Source: Saccharospirillum sp. MSK14-1 (GTDB lineage Bacteria > Pseudomonadota > Gammaproteobacteria > Pseudomonadales > Natronospirillaceae). From it: 64,000 nt of DNA. Location of the stretch: contig NZ_MIES01000026.1 of NCBI RefSeq assembly GCF_003054965.1, positions 992,001 to 1,056,000 on the forward strand. Direction: 5' to 3'. How positions within the stretch are numbered: position 1 is the first letter of the stretch; each line of letters begins with the position of its first letter. The notes under the pieces were generated by a model, which was given only the letters and a program-made list of their open reading frames with translations, ran no database searches and was not told where the DNA came from. Both the position numbers and the translations under genes were made by a program. Below are positions 16,917 to 25,706 of this stretch, piece after piece.

Positions 16917-17477
16917 ATGATGTTGAAGATCGCCGTCATTCTGGGCAGTACTCGCCCAGGTCGTAATGCCAAAGCCGTCGCCGACTGGGTGTTGGCAGAA
17001 GCCAGCAAGCGCAGCGATGCGGAATTCAAACTGGTCGATATTGCCGACTTTAATCTGCCCCTGCTCGATGAGCCGGCGCCGGCCATGATGCAGCAGTACA
17101 CTCAGGAACACACCAAAGTCTGGTCGGCGGAAATCGCCCAGTACGATGGCTATGTGTTTGTCACCCCCGAATACAACCACACCGTGCCGGGTGCGCTGAA
17201 AAATGCGCTCGATTACCTGAACGCCGAGTGGAACAACAAGGCCGCGGGTTTTGTCGGTTTCGGCAGTGCCGGTGGTGTTCGCGCCGTTGAACATCTGCGT
17301 CAGATCGCGTCAGAACTGCGCATGGCGCACGTACGCGATCAGGTGCAACTGAGCTTGTTTACCGATTTTGAAAACTTCAGCGACTTCAAACCGGCCGACA
17401 TGCAGCTGGATGCGCTGACCGCCATGCTCAACGAGCTGGTGGCCTGGACGGGCGCCATGAAAACGCTGCGCGACTGA
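16917..17477 (+). CDS. NADPH-dependent FMN reductase family protein
   Basis: A 186-residue flavodoxin-fold oxidoreductase. The FMN phosphate loop GSTRPGRNAKAVADWV is at about residues 10-25, and PEYNHTVPGALKNALDYL (about 85-102) and GFGSAGGVRAVEHLR are typical of the family. It probably reduces FMN, quinones or azo compounds with NAD(P)H in the cytoplasm. Two tandem ATGs exist (16917 and 16920); AAGGAG ends at 16912, so the second has the better spacing. It is divergent from a LysR gene that probably controls it. Confidence 0.87.
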   Translation: MMLKIAVILGSTRPGRNAKAVADWVLAEASKRSDAEFKLVDIADFNLPLLDEPAPAMMQQYTQEHTKVWSAEIAQYDGYVFVTPEYNHTVPGALKNALDYLNAEWNNKAAGFVGFGSAGGVRAVEHLRQIASELRMAHVRDQVQLSLFTDFENFSDFKPADMQLDALTAMLNELVAWTGAMKTLRD

Positions 17478-17540
17478 GGTTGATCAGGACCAGATTTGAT
17501 CAGGCCCAAGCCTGACAGAGGGACGCTGCCATTGCGCAGC

Positions 17541-17566
17541 AAAGCCGGCCATGTGCCGGCTTTTTT
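17541..17566 (+). terminator. Intrinsic terminator after the FMN reductase gene
   Basis: Nine-base perfect arms AAAGCCGGC and GCCGGCTTT with a 5-base loop are followed by a run of T. It separates the FMN reductase transcript from hemC. Confidence 0.9.
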
Positions 17567-17636
17567 ATGCGATCGGTCCGCACCCGCCGGGCGCGAATTT
17601 GTTACACTGCGCGCCTTGTTCAAAGGAGCCGTTTTC

Positions 17637-18584
17637 ATGTCCGATATCTTGCGCATCGCCACCCGTCAAAGCCCGCTTGCTCTGTGGCAGGCCGAATACG
17701 TGCAACAGGCTTTGGAGCGACTGCACAGTGATCTGAGCATTGAGTTGGTCAAGCTGACCACCCGCGGCGATCAGATTCTCGACCAGCCATTGGCCAAGGT
17801 CGGCGGTAAAGGGCTGTTCATTAAAGAACTGGAGCGCGCCATCGAAAACGGTGAGGCCGACATCGCTGTTCACTCCATGAAAGACGTGCCCATGGTGATG
17901 CCTGACGGCTTCGAATTGGCGGTCATCTGCGAACGCGAAGACCCGACCGACGCCTTTGTCTCCAATCACTACAAACACCTGAACGATTTGCCACAGGGCG
18001 CCATCGTTGGCACCTCCTCGCTGCGGCGCCAGTCGCAATTACTGGCGGCGCGACCGGATCTGGAAATCCGCTTCCTGCGCGGCAACGTGGGCACCCGTCT
18101 GGGCAAACTCGATAACGGCGATTACGACGCCATCGTGCTCGCCTCAGCGGGCTTGCGTCGTTTGGAACTGGACGATCGCATTCGTCATACCATCGATACC
18201 GATCTCAGTTTGCCGGCGGTTGGTCAGGGCGCGGTCGGCATTGAAATTCGCGCCGGTGATGACGCTGTGCGTGAGCGTTTACTGCCGCTGATGCACGCCG
18301 ATACGCGCTTGCGTGTGACCGCAGAGCGCGCCATGAACCGTCGCCTGGAAGGCAGTTGCTCGGTGCCTATTGCGGGTTTTGCGGTGCTTGAGGGGGATCG
18401 TTTGCAAATGGAAGGCCGAGTCGGTCGCCCCGATGGCCAAACGCTGCTGCGCGCTCAGGGTGACATCGCCTTGGCGGCCACCGAAGCCGAGCGCCTGGAT
18501 CAGGCGTCACAACTTGGCTTGTCGTTGGCCGAAGAACTCATTCAACAAGGCGCCGATGCCATTTTGGCGGAACTGGCGGACTGA
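17637..18584 (+). CDS. hemC: Porphobilinogen deaminase (hydroxymethylbilane synthase)
   Basis: A 315-residue enzyme that polymerises four porphobilinogens to hydroxymethylbilane. Family motifs are [47 protein letters not shown] and the dipyrromethane cofactor attachment site [11 protein letters not shown] (Cys241). The frame stays open 141 bases upstream, but ATG 17637 has AAAGGAG 8 bases before it and gives the family length. The terminator at 17541-17566 lies before this start. It is the first gene of hemC-hemD-hemX-hemY-msrC; the hemD ATG begins on the last base of the hemC stop. Confidence 0.96.
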   Translation: MSDILRIATRQSPLALWQAEYVQQALERLHSDLSIELVKLTTRGDQILDQPLAKVGGKGLFIKELERAIENGEADIAVHSMKDVPMVMPDGFELAVICEREDPTDAFVSNHYKHLNDLPQGAIVGTSSLRRQSQLLAARPDLEIRFLRGNVGTRLGKLDNGDYDAIVLASAGLRRLELDDRIRHTIDTDLSLPAVGQGAVGIEIRAGDDAVRERLLPLMHADTRLRVTAERAMNRRLEGSCSVPIAGFAVLEGDRLQMEGRVGRPDGQTLLRAQGDIALAATEAERLDQASQLGLSLAEELIQQGADAILAELAD

Positions 18585-19309
18585 TGCGTCTGCTGTTGCC
18601 CAAGCCGGAAACCGACTGGTCGCGCTGGCGCGACGGTCTGGCGGGGTTGGACATCGACCTTCATCTGGTCGATCCGTGGCGACTGACGACGCTGGAAGAA
18701 ACGCCCGCTCAGCGCAGCCTTTGGCTGGAGTTGGACCAGTTTTCTGGCGTCATTTGCGTCAGCCGTCGCGCTGCCGAGGCGTTGACCGACGCGCTCGATC
18801 GCTACTGGCCGATGCCGCCGGTGCGCTTGCACTGGTTGTGCAACGGCCCAGCCACCGCCTCGGTACTGGCCCAGGCCCACTTATCCGCCGAATTCCCGGT
18901 AACCGCCAACACCGCTGAAGCCGTTTTAACACTGCCATCCACGCGCGAGGTGGCCGGTCAGAAATGGCTGGTGGTGAAAGGTGAGGGCGGCCGTTCGGTG
19001 TTTGCGCAAACACTGCAAAGCAGAGGCGCGGACGTCACTGAGATGACCGTGTACCGGCGCGCTTTAAACCTTGACGTTATTGAGCAGCTGAGTGCGCAAC
19101 GCGATCAGGCAGACGCTATGCTGGTGTCTTCTCTGACGCTCGCCGAAGGGCTGTTGGCGCACGATGCTGATTGGCGATCCTGGCGCGGGCGCTGGTTGTT
19201 CAGTTCGGCGCGACTGCTGGCCTGGGCGCAGGCGCAGGGAATCGATGGCGAAGACACCGGCGGCGCTGCCTTGGATGTTGTTGCTCGCTATTTGCAAGCA
19301 AACCTCTGA
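18584..19309 (+). CDS. hemD: Uroporphyrinogen-III synthase
   Basis: A 241-residue HemD that cyclises hydroxymethylbilane with D-ring inversion. The family is poorly conserved in sequence, but the two-lobed pattern is visible: an N-terminal lobe with CVSRRAAEALTDAL, a hinge, WLVVKGEGGRSVFAQTL, and VTEMTVYRR as the inter-lobe strand. The start overlaps the hemC stop by one base (TGATG), so expression is coupled. Gene order and length support the assignment more than any single motif. Confidence 0.88.
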   Translation: MRLLLPKPETDWSRWRDGLAGLDIDLHLVDPWRLTTLEETPAQRSLWLELDQFSGVICVSRRAAEALTDALDRYWPMPPVRLHWLCNGPATASVLAQAHLSAEFPVTANTAEAVLTLPSTREVAGQKWLVVKGEGGRSVFAQTLQSRGADVTEMTVYRRALNLDVIEQLSAQRDQADAMLVSSLTLAEGLLAHDADWRSWRGRWLFSSARLLAWAQAQGIDGEDTGGAALDVVARYLQANL

Positions 19310-19378
19310 GGTGACGACTTACCACCGAACCTCGTACACTGTGCCAGTGCCCGGCCCAGCGGAGATTGAAGCGAGCCC

Positions 19379-20503
19379 ATGACCGATCAAGACAAGCAGA
19401 CAACGACCCCTGACACGCCCGAGTCAGGGGCGTCCAAACCTTCGGAAACTCAGGCTGCCTCAGCGCCGTCCAAAGCCAAGCCGCGTAAAGCGAGCAACAG
19501 CGCCACCGGCAAGCGCCGTGGTCGCGGCTGGCGCATTCTGCTGGTGCTGCTGATTGTGATCGGCCTGTTGGTAGCGGCGGGCTATTACTGGGGTCGGCCT
19601 TATTATCAGCAAGCGCTGGCACAGTGGTCCGCCTGGAGCAGTTTGCCGCAGCAGCAGGCCGGATTGGCCGCGGAAGTCTCTCGCCTGAACGACGAATTGA
19701 GCCGGGCCGAACAAGCGCGCGACACCCTGCGTAACGAATTAAATAATGCGCGCGTCGAGCTGGAGAAGATGGTGGTGGACACCGCCCAGCGACTGTCCCG
19801 GCGTGAAGATCTCGACGCCGATCAATGGCCATTGGAAGAAGCGCTGGCGTTATTGCGGTTGGCCGAACGCCGTCTGCAACTGGATGGCAATGCTCAGGTG
19901 GCGCTGAACCTGCTCGATGCGGCCGATCAGATTCTCGCGGATTTAACCGCCGCAGCGGTGTTGCCCGTGCGTCGGCAGATTGCCGATGATCGATTGGCGC
20001 TGCAGTCCATCGACGCGCCGGACATCAACGGGCTGTATTTCCGCCTGGATGCCATCGATGACCGTCTGGTCGCGCTGCAATGGACGCCAGCCCAGCGGTT
20101 AGCGCCGCAGGAACAATCGGAAACCGACGCAGAAACGTCACCCTGGGCGGCTTTCCGCAACAGCCTGGGCAGCCTGGTGACCATCAGCCGACTGGAGGTT
20201 GATCATCAGGCCTCGCCCTTGCTGGACGATTTTGAGCGCTGGCGCCAACACAGCCGCTTGTTGCTTGAAGAGGTTCAGTTGGCGGTGTTATCACGGGATC
20301 AGGCGCTCTTTGATGCGGCTCTGGATCAGCTCAGTGAGCAGTTGGAACCGATGCGTCAGGAAGTGACCATACAGCCGTTGCTCGATCAACTGGCTGAACT
20401 GAGCGGCACCGCGCTCAACCCGGACCTGCCTGACATCAACACCAGTGTGCAGGCGCTGGAAAATTATCTGAGCCGTGCAGCGCAGACGGAGGGTGAGCAA
20501 TGA
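19379..20503 (+). CDS. hemX: HemX-like membrane protein
   Basis: A 374-residue protein with a disordered, Lys/Pro/Ser-rich N-terminus (about 1-50), one transmembrane helix (about 51-72, ILLVLLIVIGLLVAAGYYW), a coiled-coil (about 95-130, EVSRLNDELSRAEQARDTL) and a helical periplasmic C-terminal region containing EEALALLRLAERRLQLDGN. This is the HemX layout, a protein encoded with hemCD in gammaproteobacteria and often mislabelled a uroporphyrin-III methyltransferase. No methyltransferase motif is present. It overlaps hemY by 4 bases (ATGA). Confidence 0.88.
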   Translation: MTDQDKQTTTPDTPESGASKPSETQAASAPSKAKPRKASNSATGKRRGRGWRILLVLLIVIGLLVAAGYYWGRPYYQQALAQWSAWSSLPQQQAGLAAEVSRLNDELSRAEQARDTLRNELNNARVELEKMVVDTAQRLSRREDLDADQWPLEEALALLRLAERRLQLDGNAQVALNLLDAADQILADLTAAAVLPVRRQIADDRLALQSIDAPDINGLYFRLDAIDDRLVALQWTPAQRLAPQEQSETDAETSPWAAFRNSLGSLVTISRLEVDHQASPLLDDFERWRQHSRLLLEEVQLAVLSRDQALFDAALDQLSEQLEPMRQEVTIQPLLDQLAELSGTALNPDLPDINTSVQALENYLSRAAQTEGEQ

Positions 20504-21684
20504 GCCGTCTGGTCATTAAAGTCATGCTCTGGTTTTTGTTATTACTGGCCGCCGGTGTGCTTGCGCATTTTATGGTGCGTCACCCCGGTTACGTCATGCT
20601 CGCCTGGGGGCAGTGGATGGTGGAAATCACCCTTTGGGCGGCGGTCGGTCTGTTGGTTGTTGGTGTGCTGGCGCTGTGGTTGGTGCTGCGTCTATGGCGC
20701 GGGGTGAACCCGGTGCGCTGGGTGCGGCGTTATCGCGATCACCGCGATCGCCGCGCCGCTCGGGTTGAAACCGAACGCGCCGTTCGTGCCTGGCTGACCG
20801 GTGATGACAACACCGCGCTGTCGGCGCTCAATAAGGTTGTGAAGGCTGGCGGGTCAGAGCGCTTGCCGCGGTTATTAACCTTGGTGCCCGATCGCAATAA
20901 CCCCAGTTGGTCCGAGCGGTTGGCCGACTATATTGAAGCCGACCCGGGCATGGCGCTGGCCGCCTGGTCGCTGCAGGCCAATCAGCTGATTCAACACGGC
21001 AACAGCCAAGCGTTGGTCGATCTGGTGGAGCGTCAGCCGGAACTGGCAACGGTGCGTTTTATACAGCCACCGTATTGGCGCGCTCTGATCGATGAAGGTC
21101 AGGCCGACAAGGCGCTGCGTCGTATTGAAGCGGCGCCCACGCTCAACCCGGATGATCGTGAACAGTGGCAGCGCCTGGCCGGGCGTGCCCTGGTTGAGCA
21201 AGCCTATGCCGGCGGCGAAGCCAAGACGTCACTGCTCAAAGCGTTGCCGCGTGGCATGCGGCAGAAGCCGAGTGTGGTTGCAACCGAAGTGCGTTGCCTG
21301 GCGCGAAACGAGCGTCTGGCTGATGCCTATGACCGGTTGAAAAAAGCGCTCGAGCGCTCCCCGTCCGACGAGCTGTGGCAGTTGCTTGTCGAGCTGCCGT
21401 TTAACAACAGCGATGCGTTGCGGTTGGGGGAATCCATTCTTACCCGTGTGCGACAGCCGTCGGCGGTTGCCCAAACCGTGCTCGGTTTGCTCAGTGAGCG
21501 CGAAGCCTTGTGGGGCCAGGCCGAGAACTATTTGCAGGCCGCCTGGCAACAAGCACCCTCGGTTCAGGCGGGCCAGGCACTGGCTGCCTTGTACGAGCGA
21601 CGGGGCGACAAAGACCGCGCGCTGACTCTCTATAAACAACTGGCAGCGCAAGCTGCAACATCTGGAGCCCGGACCCTTGGCTGA
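20500..21684 (+). CDS. hemY: HemY-like TPR membrane protein
   Basis: A 394-residue protein of the proteobacterial HemY type, unrelated to protoporphyrinogen oxidase. Two N-terminal transmembrane helices (about 7-28 and 40-65) are followed by cytoplasmic tetratricopeptide-like helices, with a recognisable repeat at the C-terminus (AENYLQAAWQQAPSVQAGQA then LAALYERRGDKDRALTLYK). Its place behind hemCDX is conserved in gammaproteobacteria, and a role in tetrapyrrole handling is assumed from that. The TTG start of msrC lies inside its last codons. Confidence 0.88.
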   Translation: MSRLVIKVMLWFLLLLAAGVLAHFMVRHPGYVMLAWGQWMVEITLWAAVGLLVVGVLALWLVLRLWRGVNPVRWVRRYRDHRDRRAARVETERAVRAWLTGDDNTALSALNKVVKAGGSERLPRLLTLVPDRNNPSWSERLADYIEADPGMALAAWSLQANQLIQHGNSQALVDLVERQPELATVRFIQPPYWRALIDEGQADKALRRIEAAPTLNPDDREQWQRLAGRALVEQAYAGGEAKTSLLKALPRGMRQKPSVVATEVRCLARNERLADAYDRLKKALERSPSDELWQLLVELPFNNSDALRLGESILTRVRQPSAVAQTVLGLLSEREALWGQAENYLQAAWQQAPSVQAGQALAALYERRGDKDRALTLYKQLAAQAATSGARTLG

Positions 21685-22174
21685 AACTCTCGACATCAAT
21701 GCCAATGCTGATCGTCAGCAGCAATACACCGATCTGTTGCCGCAATTGCGCGGCCTGATCAGTGGTGAACCCAACCTGACCGCCAATTTGGCGAACCTGG
21801 CTGCTGCACTGCGCCAGAGCTTTGGGTTTTTCTGGGTGGGGTTCTATCTGGTGGATGGCGATGAACTGGTGCTCGGGCCGTTCCAGGGCGACATTGCTTG
21901 CACCCGCATCGGTTTCGGTCAGGGTGTGTGCGGCGCGGCCTGGCAGGAAGCCACCACTCAGTGGGTGCCGGATGTCGATGCGTTCCCGGGTCACATTGCC
22001 TGCAGCAGTCAGTCACGCTCGGAAGTTGTGGTTCCCGTGCTGGTCGACGACGAGGTCGTCGCCGTGCTGGACATCGACAGCGACCAACTGGATGACTTCA
22101 CTGAGGCCGACGTTGAAGGCCTGCAAGCCATTGCCAGCCTGTGCAGTGAGCTGTTTTTAACTCCTGCAGTGTAA
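21677..22174 (+). CDS. msrC: Free methionine-(R)-sulfoxide reductase (GAF-domain type)
   Basis: A 165-residue single GAF domain protein of the fRMsr (YebR) family, which reduces free methionine-R-sulfoxide with thioredoxin. The signature GDELVLGPFQGDIACTRI supplies one redox Cys; GQGVCGAAWQ and AFPGHIACSSQSRSE supply the other two, so all three catalytic cysteines are present. The start appears to be TTG 21677 (LAETLD...), inside the hemY end and overlapping it by 8 bases; no downstream ATG keeps the domain whole. It is the last gene of the hem cluster, so translation may depend on hemY. Confidence 0.9.
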   Translation: MAETLDINANADRQQQYTDLLPQLRGLISGEPNLTANLANLAAALRQSFGFFWVGFYLVDGDELVLGPFQGDIACTRIGFGQGVCGAAWQEATTQWVPDVDAFPGHIACSSQSRSEVVVPVLVDDEVVAVLDIDSDQLDDFTEADVEGLQAIASLCSELFLTPAV

Positions 22175-22347
22175 CAACCTTGTTACATAAGGCCGGTAAC
22201 CATCGTTACCGGCTGTTACCCTCCGCGACGATTCTCTCTGCCAGTAACCACACAATGCTGCGCCCGCCGACGATACCCGAACAGTGTGTCACTCACAGTA
22301 ACACCGGTAACACTTAGCAAAGCCGCAGCGCTGTTAGCCTTTGTTAC
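22171..22347. promoter_or_regulatory. Cluster of GTAAC/GTTAC half-sites upstream of the sugar ABC operon
   Basis: Nine copies of GTAAC or its complement lie within 177 bases, at 22171, 22182, 22196, 22205, 22215, 22244, 22298, 22307 and 22343. Several pair as perfect inverted repeats: TGTAACAA-CC-TTGTTACA across the msrC stop, and GCCGGTAAC-CATC-GTTACCGGC (22192-22213). The half-site resembles operators of GntR-type LacI-family sugar regulators (TGTTACC/GGTAACA). The second hairpin could also act in termination of the hem transcript, though no T-run follows. The rest of the 360-bp gap shows no gene. Confidence 0.5.
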
Positions 22348-22534
22348 GCTCGGTTGCCTTTTTAGACGTGTCATTGACCTTCGCTGCAACTAGAGTCCCG
22401 GTGTTGGAAGGCGTATGTACCGAGTCCGAACGATGCCCTTTCCAAGCGGTGGACCGGCAATTCCGGTTCGGTTTGCCTCAAAAAAAAACTAGTCACAACA
22501 GCTAGTCACAACAACAACAGAAGGACTGAGCGAT

Positions 22535-23782
22535 ATGTTTAAGAAAACTCTGATGGCAATGGCTATGGGTGGCACCCTGGCTGCTGGCGCCCAAGCCGGT
22601 GAAATCGAAGTCATGCACTGGTGGACTTCCGGCGGTGAAGCGCGCGCTATTTCTGTATTGAAAGAAATGGTTGAAGACGAAGGCCACACCTGGATCGACT
22701 TCGCAGTCGCCGGTGGCGGTGGTGAAAACGCCTACACCGTTCTGCGTTCACGCGCTGTTTCTGGTAACCCGCCGGCAGCGGCTCAGATCAAAGGTCTGGA
22801 AATTCAGGAGTGGGGCGACCTCGGCTTCCTGGCGAACCTGGATGACGTGGCTGACGCTAACAACTGGGACGCGCAACTGCCGACCGTTGTTGCTGATTTC
22901 ATGAAGCACGACGGCGAATACGTTGCGACTCCGGTTAACGTACACCGCGTCAACTGGATGTGGGCGAACCCGGCTGTATTTGAAAGCGCCGGTGTTGAAA
23001 TCCCGACCACGATGGATGAGCTGTGGGAAGCGGCTGACGCTCTGAAAGCGGCTGGCGTTACTCCGATCGCTCACGGCGGTCAGGCTTGGCAGGACGCGAC
23101 CACCTTCGAAAGCATCGTACTGGCAGTTGGCGGCGCGGACTTCTTCGAAGACGTTTTCGTTGAGCACGATCAGGACGCGCTGCAAAGCGACACCATGATC
23201 GAGTCTCTGGAACAGTTCAAACGCGTCAGCAACTACATCGACCAAGGCGCTCCGGGTCGTGACTGGAACGTGGCGACTGGCATGGTTATCCGTGGCGAAG
23301 CCGCTATGCAGTTCATGGGCGACTGGGCCAAGGGTGAATTCACTGCCGCTGGTCTGGAGCCGGGCTCTGACTACATCTGCGCCCCGTTCCCGGGCACTGA
23401 AGATGCGTTCACTTTCAACATCGACTCTCTGGCGATGTTTAAGCAGCCGAATGCTTCCAGCACTGAAGCGCAAATGGCGATGGCCGGTCTGGTTCTGTCG
23501 GATGAATTCCAGCAGACCTTCAACCTGAACAAAGGCTCTATCCCGGTTCGTACCGACATGGACATGAGCGCTTTCGACAGCTGCGCCGTTGAAGCCATGG
23601 ACACCTTCAAGTCCACGGCTGCTAACGGTGGTCTGGTACCTTCCATGGCGCACGGTATGTCTACGACCTCCAGCGTTCAGGGTGCGATCTACGACACCGT
23701 GACTGAGTTCTTTAACTCTCGCAGCATGACTGCTGAGCAAGCGGCTACTCAGATGGCTCGCGCTATCCGCGCTGCTCAGTAA
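22535..23782 (+). CDS. gtsA: Sugar ABC transporter periplasmic binding protein (GtsA-like)
   Basis: A 415-residue extracytoplasmic binding protein of family 1. A short signal peptide (MFKKTLMAMAMGGTLAAGAQA-GE) is followed by EVMHWWTSGGEARAISVL, FAVAGGGGENAYTVLRSRAV and GNPPAAAQIKGLEIQEWG, which match glucose/mannose-binding GtsA proteins of Pseudomonas. It would capture glucose or a related hexose in the periplasm and deliver it to the permease pair encoded downstream. AGAAGGA lies 10 bases before ATG 22535. A strong terminator follows it, which should keep binding-protein mRNA in excess over the membrane components. Substrate is inferred by similarity. Confidence 0.88.
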   Translation: MFKKTLMAMAMGGTLAAGAQAGEIEVMHWWTSGGEARAISVLKEMVEDEGHTWIDFAVAGGGGENAYTVLRSRAVSGNPPAAAQIKGLEIQEWGDLGFLANLDDVADANNWDAQLPTVVADFMKHDGEYVATPVNVHRVNWMWANPAVFESAGVEIPTTMDELWEAADALKAAGVTPIAHGGQAWQDATTFESIVLAVGGADFFEDVFVEHDQDALQSDTMIESLEQFKRVSNYIDQGAPGRDWNVATGMVIRGEAAMQFMGDWAKGEFTAAGLEPGSDYICAPFPGTEDAFTFNIDSLAMFKQPNASSTEAQMAMAGLVLSDEFQQTFNLNKGSIPVRTDMDMSAFDSCAVEAMDTFKSTAANGGLVPSMAHGMSTTSSVQGAIYDTVTEFFNSRSMTAEQAATQMARAIRAAQ

Positions 23783-23812
23783 GTGACATAACACTGCCAT
23801 AATGCAGTGATA

Positions 23813-23840
23813 AAAGGCGGCGCATCCGCGCCGCCTTTTT
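23813..23840 (+). terminator. Hairpin terminator/attenuator between binding protein and permease genes
   Basis: Perfect 11-base arms (AAAGGCGGCGC and its complement) with a 4-base loop are followed by T residues. It lies inside the ABC operon, so it probably acts as a partial terminator that lowers permease expression relative to the binding protein. Confidence 0.85.
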
Positions 23841-23938
23841 ATACCCAGACTGTTTCAAAAAGGGCTCGGTCGGCCAGCACTGAACTGCGCCGGTGAACCA
23901 CTTTTTGAATCTGCTTTGTGTGAACGGACGGAAGACTT

Positions 23939-24826
23939 ATGTCGGTAACAAGCAAAAAGGGGTTGGACTACTGGCTTCCCAAGCTGGTGTTGTCGCCCAC
24001 GGTGGCTATCGCCATCATCTTTATCTACGGCTTTATTATTTGGACCAGCGTGATTTCGCTGACCGATTCCACCATTTTGCCGCGCTATGACTTCGTTGGT
24101 TTCGAACAGTACGTCAAGCTGTTCCAAAACCCGCGCTGGTTATCGTCGCTGTGGAATTTGGTGGTATTCGGCACACTCTTCATTGGTGTTTGTATGGTCG
24201 TGGGTTTGGTACTCGCCATCCTGCTTGATCAACAGATTCGCGCTGAAGGTGCGCTGCGTACGGTGTATCTGTACCCGATGGCGCTGTCGTTCATCGTTAC
24301 CGGTACCGTCTGGAAATGGTTGCTCAACCCGACGGTGGGTATTGAGCGCTTTATTCACAACCTCGGTTGGGAAAGCTTCCAGTTCGACTGGATTGTGAAC
24401 CCGGATATGGCCATTTATACCGTGGTGATTGCCGGCGTCTGGCAATCCAGTGGTTTTGTTATGGCGATCTTCCTTGCCGGTTTGCGTGGTATTGATACCT
24501 CCATCATCAAGGCGGCCCAGCTCGACGGTGCCAGCCTGTTCTCGGTGTATTCGCGCATCATTATTCCGTCCATGCGTCCGGTGTTTTTCTCTGCTTTTAT
24601 CATGCTGGCGCACCTGGCGATTAAGAGCTTCGACTTGATTGTCGCTCTGACCGGTGGCGGTCCGGGTAATGCCACGGACGTTCCGGCCATCTTTATGTAC
24701 CAGTTCTCCTTCCAGCGTGGACGCCTGGGTATTGGTGCAGCGTCGGCGGTCATTATGTTGATGACCATCCTGGCCATTCTGATTCCTTATCTGTACTCCG
24801 AATTGAGGAAGCCAAAAGATGCGTGA
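23939..24826 (+). CDS. gtsB: Sugar ABC transporter permease (GtsB-like)
   Basis: A 295-residue inner-membrane permease of the MalF/UgpA type with six predicted helices. The first helix is around residues 20-42. The coupling-loop EAA motif appears at about residues 196-215 (AAQLDGASLFSVYSRIIIPS), where it contacts the ATPase. It pairs with the next gene to form the translocation pore. It overlaps the following gene by 8 bases. Confidence 0.9.
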   Translation: MSVTSKKGLDYWLPKLVLSPTVAIAIIFIYGFIIWTSVISLTDSTILPRYDFVGFEQYVKLFQNPRWLSSLWNLVVFGTLFIGVCMVVGLVLAILLDQQIRAEGALRTVYLYPMALSFIVTGTVWKWLLNPTVGIERFIHNLGWESFQFDWIVNPDMAIYTVVIAGVWQSSGFVMAIFLAGLRGIDTSIIKAAQLDGASLFSVYSRIIIPSMRPVFFSAFIMLAHLAIKSFDLIVALTGGGPGNATDVPAIFMYQFSFQRGRLGIGAASAVIMLMTILAILIPYLYSELRKPKDA

Positions 24827-25694
24827 TACCAGCAAGCGTTACCAACCCGTTACCGGGCGCGCCATCCTCTACGGTGTCCTGATGATTGTGGCGGCTTATT
24901 ATTTGTTGCCCCTGATTCTGATGATTCTGACGTCGGTGCGGTCGATGGAAGATATCCGTATGGGGCAATTAATTGCCTGGCCGGAATCGTTCAGCCTCGA
25001 AGCCTGGCGTCAGGCCTGGAGTGAAGTGCAGATCGGAGCGCGCAGCGAAACCGGTCTGAAACCTTACTTTATTAACTCCATTAAAATCGTGATTCCGGCG
25101 GTGGCGATTTCCACCATCCTGGGTGCGTTGAATGGTTATGTATTGAGCTTCTTCAAATTCCGCGGCAGCGATTTCTTCTTTGCTGCGTTGCTGCTGGGTT
25201 GTTTTGTTCCCTTCCAGGCGATTCTGTTGCCGCAGTCTCAGCTGCTGGGCTGGCTGAACCTGGGTGGCACCATTCCCGGTCTGGTGTTGACGCACGTGGC
25301 CTACGGGGTGAGTTTTACCACGCTCTTCTTCCGTAACTACTACGTCAACCTGCCGCACGAATTGGTGAAAGCCGCCAAGCTCGACGGCGCCGGTTTCTGG
25401 ACCATTTTCTTCCGCATCATTCTGCCGATCTCGACGCCGATTCTGGTGGTTACCGTGATCTGGCAGTTCACTCAAATCTGGAATGACTTCCTGTTTGGGG
25501 TGGTGTTCTCTGACCCGTCATCGCAGCCGGTGACCGTTGGTCTGAACAACATGGTCAACAGCACCACCGGTGAGACGCGTTACAACGTGGACATGGCCGG
25601 CGCCATCATCGCTGCGCTGCCCACCATCATTGTCTATGTCGTTGCCGGCAAGTATTTCGTACGCGGCCTGACGGCCGGGTCTGTTAAAGGTTAA
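24819..25694 (+). CDS. gtsC: Sugar ABC transporter permease (GtsC-like)
   Basis: A 291-residue MalG/UgpE-type permease with six predicted helices. The EAA loop is at AAKLDGAGFWTIFFRIILPI (about residues 187-206). LLGCFVPFQAILLPQ is a typical segment. The gene begins inside the end of gtsB and is followed by the ATPase gene after 12 bases, with GGAG before its ATG. Partner of GtsB in the membrane pore. Confidence 0.9.
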   Translation: MRDTSKRYQPVTGRAILYGVLMIVAAYYLLPLILMILTSVRSMEDIRMGQLIAWPESFSLEAWRQAWSEVQIGARSETGLKPYFINSIKIVIPAVAISTILGALNGYVLSFFKFRGSDFFFAALLLGCFVPFQAILLPQSQLLGWLNLGGTIPGLVLTHVAYGVSFTTLFFRNYYVNLPHELVKAAKLDGAGFWTIFFRIILPISTPILVVTVIWQFTQIWNDFLFGVVFSDPSSQPVTVGLNNMVNSTTGETRYNVDMAGAIIAALPTIIVYVVAGKYFVRGLTAGSVKG

Positions 25695-25706
25695 TGGAGT
25701 TCCCTC

